Positions 1 through 7,737 of a stretch of 64,000 bases of DNA are shown in pieces. Both the position numbers and the translations under genes were made by a program. A model generated the notes under the pieces. The model was not told the origin of the DNA. It was given only the letters and a program-made list of their open reading frames with translations, and did no database searches. Source of the stretch: Chitinophaga lutea (GTDB lineage Bacteria > Bacteroidota > Bacteroidia > Chitinophagales > Chitinophagaceae); contig NZ_RPDH01000003.1 of assembly GCF_003813775.1 (NCBI RefSeq), forward strand, positions 558,001 to 622,000, given 5' to 3'. Positions within the stretch are counted from its first letter, which is position 1. Every line of letters starts with the position of its first letter.

Positions 1-132
1 CTGCAGTATGTGTTCCACACGCATTATTCGCTGACGAAAGTAGGGCCGCGCAGAACGGCCATACTGAAAGCCTCCCTGAACGGTAACCGCCTCGTGATGG
101 ACGCGGGCTCTTTTCAATTCCTGAAACAATAG
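1..132 (+). CDS. C-terminal end of an unidentified protein (partial)
   Basis: The window opens inside a reading frame that runs from base 1 to a TAG at 130-132, giving 43 residues that end in GSFQFLKQ. The start lies outside the window. The frame has host-like codon use and ends six bases before the next start, so it is probably the last exposed part of a gene co-oriented with the AraC gene. I do not recognise the family from this fragment. Confidence 0.55.
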   Translation: MQYVFHTHYSLTKVGPRRTAILKASLNGNRLVMDAGSFQFLKQ

Positions 133-137
133 TCCCT

Positions 138-743
138 ATGATCGTGCAGTTCGAAAACTTCAACCGTAAAAAGGCCCATGTGAATTTGTTGTACGCGCAG
201 GAAGGCGTGCACATCGCGCATTGCCGGTACGACAAACCTTCGGAAGACGAATTTTTCATGCCGCACGCGGCCATCACCTGCGTGAAGCAGGGCCGGAAGG
301 TGGTGTTCCTCAACGGTTACAAACACGAAATGCGGGCCGGCGATGCCTTGTACATCCCGAAAAACGCCATCATCTATTCCGATATCCCCGTCAGGAAAGA
401 AGCGTTCATCAGCGTGAACATGACGCTGCATAACAGGGAAGAGGAGAGCCCCCTGGCGCCGCTGGCCTGCAGGGTAACGGACAACCTGCCGCTGAAGGAA
501 CTGGCCGCGGAGCAGTACATGAGCCTGAGCACCTTCAAACGCTGGTTCCACCGGCATACCGGCGCCAGCCCGCTGCAATGGATGATCGACAGGCGGCTCG
601 AAAGGGCGCGGTACCTGTTACAGCATAAACACCGGCCGGTGGCGGAAGCCTGCTTTGCCAGCGGGTTCCAGGATGTGTCGTATTTCATCCGCCGGTACAG
701 GCAGCGCTTTGGCGTAACGCCGGGCGCGGCGTTTTCAGATTGA
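138..743 (+). CDS. AraC-family transcriptional regulator
   Basis: A 201-aa protein with a short cupin-like sensor part (about residues 1-100, with an RAGDALYIP turn typical of effector-binding cupins) and a C-terminal double helix-turn-helix (about 115-198). The second HTH reads as ACFASGFQDVSYFIRRYRQR followed by FGVTP, the usual AraC signature. The protein is shorter than the common 280-300 aa because the N-terminal sensor is compact. The ATG at 138 follows the upstream stop by five bases. Family membership is clear. The target is unknown, and neighbouring genes (SnoaL-like protein, second AraC) give only a weak hint. Confidence 0.85.
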   Translation: MIVQFENFNRKKAHVNLLYAQEGVHIAHCRYDKPSEDEFFMPHAAITCVKQGRKVVFLNGYKHEMRAGDALYIPKNAIIYSDIPVRKEAFISVNMTLHNREEESPLAPLACRVTDNLPLKELAAEQYMSLSTFKRWFHRHTGASPLQWMIDRRLERARYLLQHKHRPVAEACFASGFQDVSYFIRRYRQRFGVTPGAAFSD

Positions 744-800
744 GCTTTTTGTCCTACTCCTGCATTGCACCCGCCACTATCTTCGCATAAAAAACTGACT

Positions 801-1157
801 ATGATTACGCGCCAGCAGGCTTTAGATTTTGCACACGAATGGGTGAGCGCCTGGAATGCCCACGACCTCGACAGGGTGCTCAGCCACTACACAGACGATT
901 TTGAAATGAGCAGCCCGTTCATCGTAGCCATGGGCATCGAGCCGTCCGGCACCTTGAAGGGGAAAGACAAAGTAGGGGACTACTGGCGCAAGGCCATGGT
1001 GAAATATCCCGATCTTCATTTCGGGCTGATCGAAACATTTTCCTGCGTGAACACCATCATCATTTATTACACCAGCATCGCCGGTAAAAAAGCGGCGGAG
1101 TTTTTTACCCTCAACGAAGAAGGCAAGGTGTACAAAGCCATGGGACATTACGATTGA
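801..1157 (+). CDS. SnoaL-like / NTF2-fold protein
   Basis: A 118-aa protein with the layout of a SnoaL-like polyketide-cyclase or nuclear-transport-factor-2 domain: an N-terminal helix with WVSAWNAHDLDRVLSHYTDD, a following pocket-forming strand region (FEMSSPF), and a C-terminal curved sheet. Proteins of this fold are small cone-shaped hydrolases, isomerases or binding proteins, and the substrate cannot be read from sequence. I use the ATG at 801, not the in-frame TTG at 765, because the domain starts directly after it. A -7-like TATCTTCG lies at 778-785. The gene is flanked by two AraC genes in the same direction. Confidence 0.75.
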   Translation: MITRQQALDFAHEWVSAWNAHDLDRVLSHYTDDFEMSSPFIVAMGIEPSGTLKGKDKVGDYWRKAMVKYPDLHFGLIETFSCVNTIIIYYTSIAGKKAAEFFTLNEEGKVYKAMGHYD

Positions 1158-1181
1158 GAATGTATCCGTAACTTCGTCGCC

Positions 1182-2036
1182 ATGGCGAAAAAAAAGACCG
1201 ATATTCCTTTCTATTCGCTCGATGCCGGCGCCAAAGCCGGCATCGAGATCAAACGCCTCACGGAGCTGGGAACGGAGGAAATCCCCTTCAACACCGCGCA
1301 CCGCGACGATCATTATATTTTTATATTCCAGGAAAGCGGCGAAGGCACGATGGTAGTCGATTTCAAGGAAGTGCACGTGCAGGGGCGCGGTATCTTCTGC
1401 ATCCTGCCGGGGCAGGTGCACTACGGCGTGGTGGTGGAAAGTGCCGTTGTTTGGTTCCTTGCGTTGGATAACGCGCTGGTCGGCGAACAGTTCAGGCCCG
1501 CCTTTGAAGGGCGCCAGCAACTGGTCGCCATCGACGATGCGGCGGCGCACCGGCTGCGGTCGTGCATACAGCTGGTACACGACCTGCACCAGGTGTTGGG
1601 AGAGGACCGCTTTCAGCATGCCGTGCTGCGCTCGCTGATCGACGCGTACATCGGTCTGTTCGCCGGCATTTTTTCGGAAGAGAACCGCCTGGCGGACGAC
1701 ACAACGTCGCGCACCGGTATTATCACCCGTCAGTTCAAAACATTGCTGGCTGCGAGTTTCCGGCAGATGAAAAAGCCCGCCGCATATGCCGCCGCATTGA
1801 ATATTTCCCCCTCATACCTCAACGAAGCCGTCAAAGCCGTCACCGGCATGCCGGTCAGCTACTGGATACAGGAAGAAGTGATGACGGAAGCGCGCCGCCT
1901 GCTGCACTACACCGATCATACCGTCAAACAGATATCGGACGACCTGGGGTTCGACGATCATACCTATTTTTCAAGGAGTTTTACCAGAACCGCCGGCATG
2001 CCGCCCCTGGCTTACCGGAAAGCATACCGCAAATAG
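1182..2036 (+). CDS. AraC-family transcriptional regulator
   Basis: A 284-aa regulator of typical AraC length. The N-terminal cupin (about residues 20-95) contains IFCILPGQVHYG, and the C-terminal two-HTH domain (about 185-282) contains SYLNEAVKAVTGMPVSYWI and then ISDDLGFDDHTYFSRSFTR. The second part is the best-conserved AraC recognition segment. It starts 24 bases after the SnoaL-like gene and ends 76 bases before a siderophore-interacting flavoprotein. Bacteroidota often pair AraC regulators with such genes, so control of the next gene is a fair inference but is not shown here. Confidence 0.88.
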   Translation: MAKKKTDIPFYSLDAGAKAGIEIKRLTELGTEEIPFNTAHRDDHYIFIFQESGEGTMVVDFKEVHVQGRGIFCILPGQVHYGVVVESAVVWFLALDNALVGEQFRPAFEGRQQLVAIDDAAAHRLRSCIQLVHDLHQVLGEDRFQHAVLRSLIDAYIGLFAGIFSEENRLADDTTSRTGIITRQFKTLLAASFRQMKKPAAYAAALNISPSYLNEAVKAVTGMPVSYWIQEEVMTEARRLLHYTDHTVKQISDDLGFDDHTYFSRSFTRTAGMPPLAYRKAYRK

Positions 2037-2112
2037 TCCAATCTTTCCTTCCGATACGCCATTGTTACGCCTTTGGATATGGTGTTGTTTTGCAGTCAAA
2101 AAACATCAGTAT

Positions 2113-2814
2113 ATGCCAAGATTGCCAAAATGGATGAACGACGCGGTGGAGACCCTGCTGGCGTCGAAATTCCTGGAAGTGAAAGTGGTGGCGATATCAT
2201 ATCCCGCGCCCGCCGTGAAGAAAGTACGGTTCGAAGGATATTGTGAGGCCATGCATTATTACATCGGGTATGCCGTCGCCTTCCGGGTGAACGCGCTGGA
2301 TTACCGGAACTATACGCCCGTGATGGTGGACGATGATACATTCGATATCGTGTTTCACCTGCACGGCAAAGGCCCCGGCAGCCTGTTTGCAAGCCGCCTT
2401 GAAGTAGGGCAGGCCATCAGGATGCTGATGCCCCGCGGCCGGAAGATGTTCCGGCCCGCCGCGGCGCATTTTGTATTCGGTGATGAAACGTCGCTCGGCC
2501 TGTTCCAGGCCATCCGTCAGGAAGCCGGCATACGGCAGCAGGCGTTCGCCGGCCTGCTCGAGCTGGATGGAGACAACCGGGACGCCGCCGCCATGCTGCA
2601 GCTGCCGTATATCGCCAAAGAAAACCCTGCGGCCATGGCCGCTGCGCTGGATACACATTTCGCTAAGGGCGCCGTGGCTGGGGAAAGCATGTATTACCTC
2701 ACCGGCAATGCGCGCTCCATACAGGCCTGCCGGAAGCTGCTGCGGGAAAGGGGGGTGGACAACGGGCGCATCCTCACCCAGCCGTACTGGGTGGAAGGGA
2801 AAAGAGGCTTGTAA
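2113..2814 (+). CDS. Siderophore-interacting (ViuB-like) FAD/NAD(P)H reductase
   Basis: A 233-aa protein resembling the siderophore-interacting protein family, which reduces ferric siderophores in the cytoplasm using FAD and a pyridine nucleotide. The N-terminal half has the FAD-binding barrel pattern, with RNYTPVMVDDDTFDIVFHLH (the RxYTP-like flavin motif) and KGPGSLFASRLEVGQAI. The C-terminal half has the SIP domain, with FVFGDETSLGLFQAIRQEA. It ends with PYWVEGKRGL, similar to the usual Y-W-x-G ending of the family. I use the ATG at 2113. An upstream TTG at 2062 would add 17 residues with no family match. It is probably controlled by the preceding AraC gene. Confidence 0.82.
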   Translation: MPRLPKWMNDAVETLLASKFLEVKVVAISYPAPAVKKVRFEGYCEAMHYYIGYAVAFRVNALDYRNYTPVMVDDDTFDIVFHLHGKGPGSLFASRLEVGQAIRMLMPRGRKMFRPAAAHFVFGDETSLGLFQAIRQEAGIRQQAFAGLLELDGDNRDAAAMLQLPYIAKENPAAMAAALDTHFAKGAVAGESMYYLTGNARSIQACRKLLRERGVDNGRILTQPYWVEGKRGL

Positions 2815-2936
2815 AAAAATTGAAATATTAATTTTTAATGATTAAATTGGGTACGTTCCCGTCGATGTGGCAGTATGTCTAATTTGCATCCAGAATCATC
2901 CACCCTATAAATCAAACATCCACAAAACGTCCACAC

Positions 2937-3947
2937 ATGAAATCACTATTTGTTGCCGCCTCATTATTGCTTGCCATGGCCTGCAAGCGCGACACCACCG
3001 ATCCGGCCAATGCCGGCGTACCCGTTCCTGATACAAAAGCCGCTGTGGAAACAGCCGCCGCCACGCCCCGCGAAATGATCATCTGCGATCAGAAAAATGC
3101 CCGCATTATTATGGTCGACGTGGCCAATGGCAATGCCATCACCTGGGAATGGAAAGCCACTGCTTCGTACGCCATGATCCGCACGGGCGCGCAGGGCTGG
3201 TTCTCCAACCTCAGCGACGCCAAGCTGGTGTATAACGGCGCCTACATCCTCGCTACCGCTTCCGGTGGCGGCGTGGCGCTCATCAGCGTATCGTCGAAAA
3301 AAGCCATCTGGTACGATTACGCGGGCGGGAATACCCACTCCGCCGAACTGCTGCCCAATGGCAACGTGGTGACCGCTTCCACTACCGGCGGCTACCTGCT
3401 CATTTTCACCGTCGATTCGTATATCAACGACGAATCCGCACAGGGCGGTAAAGTTCTGTTCGAAGACGTGCACAACGTGGTGTGGGACAACACGCGTAAA
3501 GTGTTGTACGCCGCCGGTAAAAACCAGCTGAAAGTGTTTACCTACAACAACAGCTGCGCCACGCCGAGGCTCACCCTCAAATCCACGTACACCATGCCGC
3601 AGGGCAATGCGCACGACCTGTTCCCCGTACACGGCAGCACCACCGACCTCTGGCTGACGAACTCCAGTTACATTTACAAATTCAATGTGACCACCGGCGC
3701 GTTTACGCTGGCCAAAACGTTGAGCGCCGTGAAGTCGGTTTCATCCGGGCCTACGGGTTATCCCACCATCCTGGCAAGGGCTACCGGCGCAGGCGGGGAA
3801 ACCTGGCGCACGGACCAGATCATCGACATCAACGGGGCGCTCGTGTACAAGAATACCGCGCTCGGTTTGTATAAAGCGCGCTGGCGGCTGGTCAATACCT
3901 TCAGCTACCCGGCGGGCGACAGTTTCCATGAATGCACACACCCGTGA
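2937..3947 (+). CDS. Beta-propeller-like lipoprotein (DUF6528-like)
   Basis: A 336-aa predicted lipoprotein. The signal peptide ends in a lipobox-like LLAMAC, with Cys16 as the lipid site. After a short linker, the mature part begins EMIICDQKNARIIMVDV and shows repeated blades (for example NTHSAELLPNGNVVTASTTG and AHDLFPVHGSTTDLWLTNSS), as in PQQ-like or DUF6528 propellers of Bacteroidota. The repeated H-S/D-AELLPNGNVV pattern supports a propeller fold. No catalytic residues are evident. It is monocistronic and is followed by a strong hairpin terminator shared with the convergent YCII gene. Confidence 0.7.
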   Translation: MKSLFVAASLLLAMACKRDTTDPANAGVPVPDTKAAVETAAATPREMIICDQKNARIIMVDVANGNAITWEWKATASYAMIRTGAQGWFSNLSDAKLVYNGAYILATASGGGVALISVSSKKAIWYDYAGGNTHSAELLPNGNVVTASTTGGYLLIFTVDSYINDESAQGGKVLFEDVHNVVWDNTRKVLYAAGKNQLKVFTYNNSCATPRLTLKSTYTMPQGNAHDLFPVHGSTTDLWLTNSSYIYKFNVTTGAFTLAKTLSAVKSVSSGPTGYPTILARATGAGGETWRTDQIIDINGALVYKNTALGLYKARWRLVNTFSYPAGDSFHECTHP

Positions 3948-3952
3948 TAAAC

Positions 3953-3984
3953 AAAAAAGCTGGTCAATCCGACCAGCTTTTTTG
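3953..3984. terminator. Bidirectional intrinsic terminator
   Basis: The perfect inverted repeat AAAAAAGCTGGTC - AATCC - GACCAGCTTTTTT lies between two convergent genes. The A-rich left arm and T-rich right arm let it work on both strands. Confidence 0.88.
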
Positions 3985-3986
3985 TT

Positions 3987-4439
3987 TTAATGCGATTTTT
4001 TCGAGACCCTGTCGTGATTCGGCAGATAGGTCGGCAACGCCGCGGAGCCGTACCATTCATAGATTTCCGTATCGAAGATCTTCGCCTGCACGGCGGGATC
4101 CGTTTCAAGCAAAGCCCGGCCTTCTTCCACCGTTTTCGCGTTCAGGATGAAGATGCCGCGATAGGATTTGTCGTTTTTCTTCATCGGCCCGGCTACCACC
4201 AGCTTGCCTTCCGCCGCGAGGCGGCCGATGTTGTTCATGTGCCCGCGGAAAAGGCTGTCGGTGACCTTCTTGTCGGTAGTGGTGTTGGAGCCTGATTTCA
4301 GGATGACGAGCACGTACATTTTCATGCCGTAGTCGTCTGCGCCCAGTGAGTCCGCCAGCGCTTTGTCGTATGCCGGTTTTTGCGCGGCCGCGGTAAAACT
4401 GATCAGGGATAAAATTACGAGTGCGTACAATTTGCTCAT
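3987..4439 (-). CDS. Exported YCII-domain protein
   Basis: A 150-aa protein with a Sec signal peptide (MSKLYALVILSLISFTAAAQ) and a YCII-like domain at about residues 40-130. Visible features are MYVLVILKSGS, the SLFRGHMNNIGRLAAEGKLV helix, and VAGPMKKNDKSYRGIFIL. YCII domains are ferredoxin-like folds with a conserved His (here in GHMNNI) often proposed as catalytic, and the reaction is generally unknown. Export is unusual for the family but recurs in Bacteroidota. It sits just before the T6SS locus on the same strand as tssG, and no functional link is evident. Confidence 0.72.
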   Translation of the reverse strand: MSKLYALVILSLISFTAAAQKPAYDKALADSLGADDYGMKMYVLVILKSGSNTTTDKKVTDSLFRGHMNNIGRLAAEGKLVVAGPMKKNDKSYRGIFILNAKTVEEGRALLETDPAVQAKIFDTEIYEWYGSAALPTYLPNHDRVSKKSH

Positions 4440-4460
4440 GTGTATGGATTTTGGAATGCC

Positions 4461-5378
4461 TTAAATAAACGCGGTATATCCGAGCACCGCCGCTTCATCG
4501 AGCACGAGCGCGCGCTGTTCGGGGAGAATGTCCGTTTGCAGGTGTACGGTGGTTTCCGCGGGCACGAAGTAGGCCACGAGCCAGCGCACGATCTTTTCGA
4601 GGCGTTCGCCGGGGAAGAGCTGCAGGGCCATGTGCGGGCTTACGGGGCCGATGTGGATGATCATGGCTTCATCGCCCTCGTCGAAATATTCACCGCAAAT
4701 GGTGTCGACGCCCAGGGCGGCTTCACCCATGCGGGCGGCTGTTTCCGCCTTCAGCGGGCCGGCCGGTTCGAAGGCGATGCGCGCAGGCATCTGCAACAGC
4801 AGTGAGAGCAGGTGCTCCAGTTTGGTGAGGTCGCTTTTGGCTTCGTGCAGGAACGGCAGCATGTGCAGGAAGATGTTGGCCTGCTGCTGGTCGAGCAGCG
4901 AAAATATTTCCCAGCCCGGGTGGAAGATCCGGATGAGGTCGTCGTAAATATTCTTTTTGTCGATTTTATTCTCGCGCAGTTCGATGAGCACGCGGAAGAG
5001 GTTCAGCTCCGCTTCGAGCGGCAGGAAAAACCTGCGGGCCTGTTTCTCTTCTTCCTTGTACCGTTTGATCTGGTCGATGATCTCTTCGGTGCTGCGGGTG
5101 GAAGAGTAGGGCACCGGCTGATGGAAAAGCCCTTCGGGCAGCATATCGTACAGTCCTTCCCGGCTGGTTTTGATGCAGAGGAGCGATTTATGGGCATGTT
5201 CGAGGTGATGCCACTCCACCGACTGCACGTCGCGGGAGAAGTTGCGCCGGCTGTTGCCCGCCGGCCAGATGAAGAGGTTGTTGATGTCGAACCCGGACTC
5301 CACCAGTTCGGCCGCCAGCACGGCGGCTTTGTAGTCGGTGTCAAAATTATTGAGATTAAATGCGCCCATTTCCTCCAT
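4461..5378 (-). CDS. tssG: T6SS baseplate protein TssG (Bacteroidota type)
   Basis: A 305-aa protein. In T6SS baseplates, TssG pairs with two TssF subunits to make the wedge. Support comes from position (divergent from tssN, in a locus with TssF, TssE and TssK) and from a TssG-like core. The N-terminal part carries RRFFLPLEAELNLFRVLIEL, and the middle has HLLSLLLQMPARIAFEPAGP, matching the short helix plus strand that precedes the C-terminal domain in TssG. It is shorter and more divergent than Pseudomonadota TssG, as known for subtype iii. The start at 5378 is 111 bases from the divergent tssN start. Confidence 0.72.
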   Translation of the reverse strand: MEEMGAFNLNNFDTDYKAAVLAAELVESGFDINNLFIWPAGNSRRNFSRDVQSVEWHHLEHAHKSLLCIKTSREGLYDMLPEGLFHQPVPYSSTRSTEEIIDQIKRYKEEEKQARRFFLPLEAELNLFRVLIELRENKIDKKNIYDDLIRIFHPGWEIFSLLDQQQANIFLHMLPFLHEAKSDLTKLEHLLSLLLQMPARIAFEPAGPLKAETAARMGEAALGVDTICGEYFDEGDEAMIIHIGPVSPHMALQLFPGERLEKIVRWLVAYFVPAETTVHLQTDILPEQRALVLDEAAVLGYTAFI

Positions 5379-5489
5379 AATCTGATAATTCGCTTAAATT
5401 TGAATGTACCGGAAATTTAACCCTTTACTGGTATAATGTTTGGAATAATTACATATTTTTCCTGTTAATTGTTGTGACCATATATTTCT

Positions 5490-6380
5490 ATGGATGTAAA
5501 ATCTACCTTCGTCAGTTACATTTTATTCCCGCTGGTAGCTGCGATACTCGCCGCCGTGATGGTGGTATTGAATAAGAAGAACCGCATCATGGGTAACCGC
5601 CGCCTCGTGGTGGTGCTCTTATTGACAGGGCTCGCGCTTGGCCTGCCCGGGCTGCTGGGCGCTTTAAAACTGGAATTCATGCCCTGGGGCTACCTCTTCG
5701 GGCAGCTGGCATACCTGTTAATGGGCGTTCTGGGCGTTTTCCTGCTGTCCAGGCACCTGCCCGAAGCCCTCGAGCACCGCAAAGGCATGCTGCTGCTCAT
5801 GGGCCTGATCACGGCCCTGCTGGGCGTATATCTCTACCAGCTGGCCTTCAACTGGCTCAACGGCCTCCGCTACGGCTGGCTGGCCGCCACCTCGGTACTG
5901 GCGTTCTTTGTGCCGCCCGTGTTCTGGTGGGCTTATATGTCGCTCATCAGCATCCCCTCCGAAATCTATACCGTATGGTATTACCCGGAACATGAGCCGC
6001 GGCTCGACCTCTACGATGTGGATCTCGATAAATTGAAAGTGCTGGAGGTACAGCTGTTTAAAGGGGCCAGCGACCCCTCACCGCTGAAAGTGAAGGTGAA
6101 AGCGCCGCCGGACATGAGCTTCGGCGTATGGTTCAAAAAATTCATCGACGATTATAACCTGAAGTTCCCCCGCAACGGTATTCATTATCAATCACCTGAA
6201 GGGGAGCCTTTCGGCTGGATATTCTACCTGAAGCCTTCGTTCTTCAAAAGAAAACGGTTCATCGACCCGGCGCTGACGGTGGACAAGAACCAGGTAAAAG
6301 AAAGGTATACTATTTTTGCCCGTAGAGTGACCCGCCTGGAGCAGGCTGCCGGCGGGGAAGACAGGGTGGTGATCCTTTAA
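5490..6380 (+). CDS. tssN: T6SSiii membrane-complex protein TssN
   Basis: A 296-aa inner-membrane protein with five or so hydrophobic helices in the first 160 residues (for example YILFPLVAAILAAVMVVL and LVVVLLLTGLALGLPGLLG), followed by a cytoplasmic domain of about 130 residues. TssN is found only in Bacteroidota T6SSs. In Bacteroides fragilis it links the TssNQOPR membrane complex to the baseplate, which fits a membrane part plus a cytoplasmic tail. It is the first gene of the rightward tssN-tssK pair and is divergent from tssG. The segment YYPEHEPRLDLYDVDLDKLK begins the soluble domain. Confidence 0.82.
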   Translation: MDVKSTFVSYILFPLVAAILAAVMVVLNKKNRIMGNRRLVVVLLLTGLALGLPGLLGALKLEFMPWGYLFGQLAYLLMGVLGVFLLSRHLPEALEHRKGMLLLMGLITALLGVYLYQLAFNWLNGLRYGWLAATSVLAFFVPPVFWWAYMSLISIPSEIYTVWYYPEHEPRLDLYDVDLDKLKVLEVQLFKGASDPSPLKVKVKAPPDMSFGVWFKKFIDDYNLKFPRNGIHYQSPEGEPFGWIFYLKPSFFKRKRFIDPALTVDKNQVKERYTIFARRVTRLEQAAGGEDRVVIL

Positions 6381-6418
6381 GCGCGCCGCCCATTTGTACA
6401 CACTGAAAAAGTATTGTT

Positions 6419-7570
6419 ATGTTATTTCCTGTAAAGCACCCCGCTGTGAATTGGGTAGACGGTATGAAGATTTCCCGCCGCCAGTTTATCGATACCGACA
6501 ATCATTTCACCGATTCCCTGCGCGATACGGCCTCCCTGTTCCTCCGTAACTACGATTTCGGCCTGTTGCCACCGTTCCGCGGCCAGCGGCTGTCGTGCGA
6601 CTTCGAGATCAGCGAGCGCATCGGCCAGGTGGAAGTGCGGCTGCGCCAGTGCAGCGCCATCACCGCGGGCGGCGTGCGCATTCATTTCGTGCCGGACGGG
6701 TATGACGATCAGCTGGTGAAACAGTTCGCTTTTACAGGAGAAGAGGAAAAAGACAACCAGGCGCAGCATTACAGCATCGTGCTGGGCGCGAACCCTTACG
6801 AGCGGGTGCCCGCGGGCACGCCAGACGCCGGGGAAACGCCGCCGCGCCATCCTTACGCCGGCGTACAATACGACCTTTCGATACTGCCGGCCAGCCAGGT
6901 GGAAGCCGGCGAAATGGGGCTGAACCACCTCGTGATCGGGCAGATCACCCGCGAAAACGGGCGCGTGTCCGTCAACGGCCAGTACATCCCGCCCTCCGCG
7001 GCGATCGTGAGCCATCCCGGGCTGATACGTTATTACGAGCGCTTCAGCGCCCTGCTCAATGAAATACAGATCAGCAGCCTGCGCATCATCGAAAAGGTGG
7101 CGGCGCGCGACAATAAACTTACCCTTGCCCTCAATATCAAAATGCTCTGCGAGCGCCTGCTCGACTATATCGCGCAGATCTTCTTCAGTTACCGCAACAT
7201 GATGCACCAGCAGCCGCCGGTGATGCTGGTAAGCTGTTTTTCCAACATGGCGCACCTCTTTTATTCCACGCTGCACTATTCCGGCGCGAAAGAAAAAGAA
7301 GAGATGCTCAAATATTTTTACGAGTGGAAGGACGTGACGCCCGGCAACTTCGAGGACCTGTTGCTGCGCACCATCGATGTGGTGTACGATCATTACAACA
7401 TCCACCGCTCCATGGAGCAGGTGAGCGAATGCATGCAGGTGCTGGCGGCGCTGCTCAACAAACTCAGCAGCCTCGAATTCATCGGCCAGCCTAAAGGCAA
7501 CATCGTGGTGGCGGAAGAAAAAATGGTGGAGCAGATCAAAGTCCGCAATTCGTGGAGCATCCTTGATTAG
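6419..7570 (+). CDS. tssK: T6SS baseplate protein TssK
   Basis: A 383-aa protein. TssK trimers join the baseplate wedges to the membrane complex. The N-terminal AVNWVDGMKISRRQFIDTDN corresponds to the conserved TssK opening (V-x-W-x-x-G-M, then a binding-shell helix), and the C-terminal half is helical, as expected. It follows tssN by 38 bases and they are probably cotranscribed. This couples the two proteins known to meet at the membrane-baseplate interface. Its stop (LD-TAG) lies inside the first unit of a short tandem repeat shared with the end of the convergent tssF. Confidence 0.85.
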   Translation: MLFPVKHPAVNWVDGMKISRRQFIDTDNHFTDSLRDTASLFLRNYDFGLLPPFRGQRLSCDFEISERIGQVEVRLRQCSAITAGGVRIHFVPDGYDDQLVKQFAFTGEEEKDNQAQHYSIVLGANPYERVPAGTPDAGETPPRHPYAGVQYDLSILPASQVEAGEMGLNHLVIGQITRENGRVSVNGQYIPPSAAIVSHPGLIRYYERFSALLNEIQISSLRIIEKVAARDNKLTLALNIKMLCERLLDYIAQIFFSYRNMMHQQPPVMLVSCFSNMAHLFYSTLHYSGAKEKEEMLKYFYEWKDVTPGNFEDLLLRTIDVVYDHYNIHRSMEQVSECMQVLAALLNKLSSLEFIGQPKGNIVVAEEKMVEQIKVRNSWSILD

Positions 7571-7737
7571 CGTATGGTTTCGCTATGGCAGGATCGGCCG
7601 GTAGTTTATCAGGCATCTTCGATTAGGCGCATACCGCGCATGGTTTCGCTATGGCAGGTTTAACCGGTCATTTGCGGTGCATCCTCTATTAGGCGCATAC
7701 CCTTATTGCAGGATCAGCCGGTAATGTGTGAGGATGC
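7565..7737. repeat. Three degenerate tandem units between the convergent tssK and tssF ends
   Basis: Three units begin at about 7565, 7621 and 7687. Each starts GATTAG or TATTAG and continues with a GCGCATAC-like and GCAGGATC/GGCCGGTA-like core. Units 1 and 2 share ATGGTTTCGCTATGGCAGG. Unit 1 includes the tssK stop and unit 3 encodes the last residues of TssF, so the repeats look like duplicated gene tails. Confidence 0.75.

Noticed and set aside
4440..5420. Plus-strand frames of 121 and 202 aa opposite tssG
   Set aside because: These are shadows of the minus-strand baseplate gene, rich in Arg/Gly/His without any domain.
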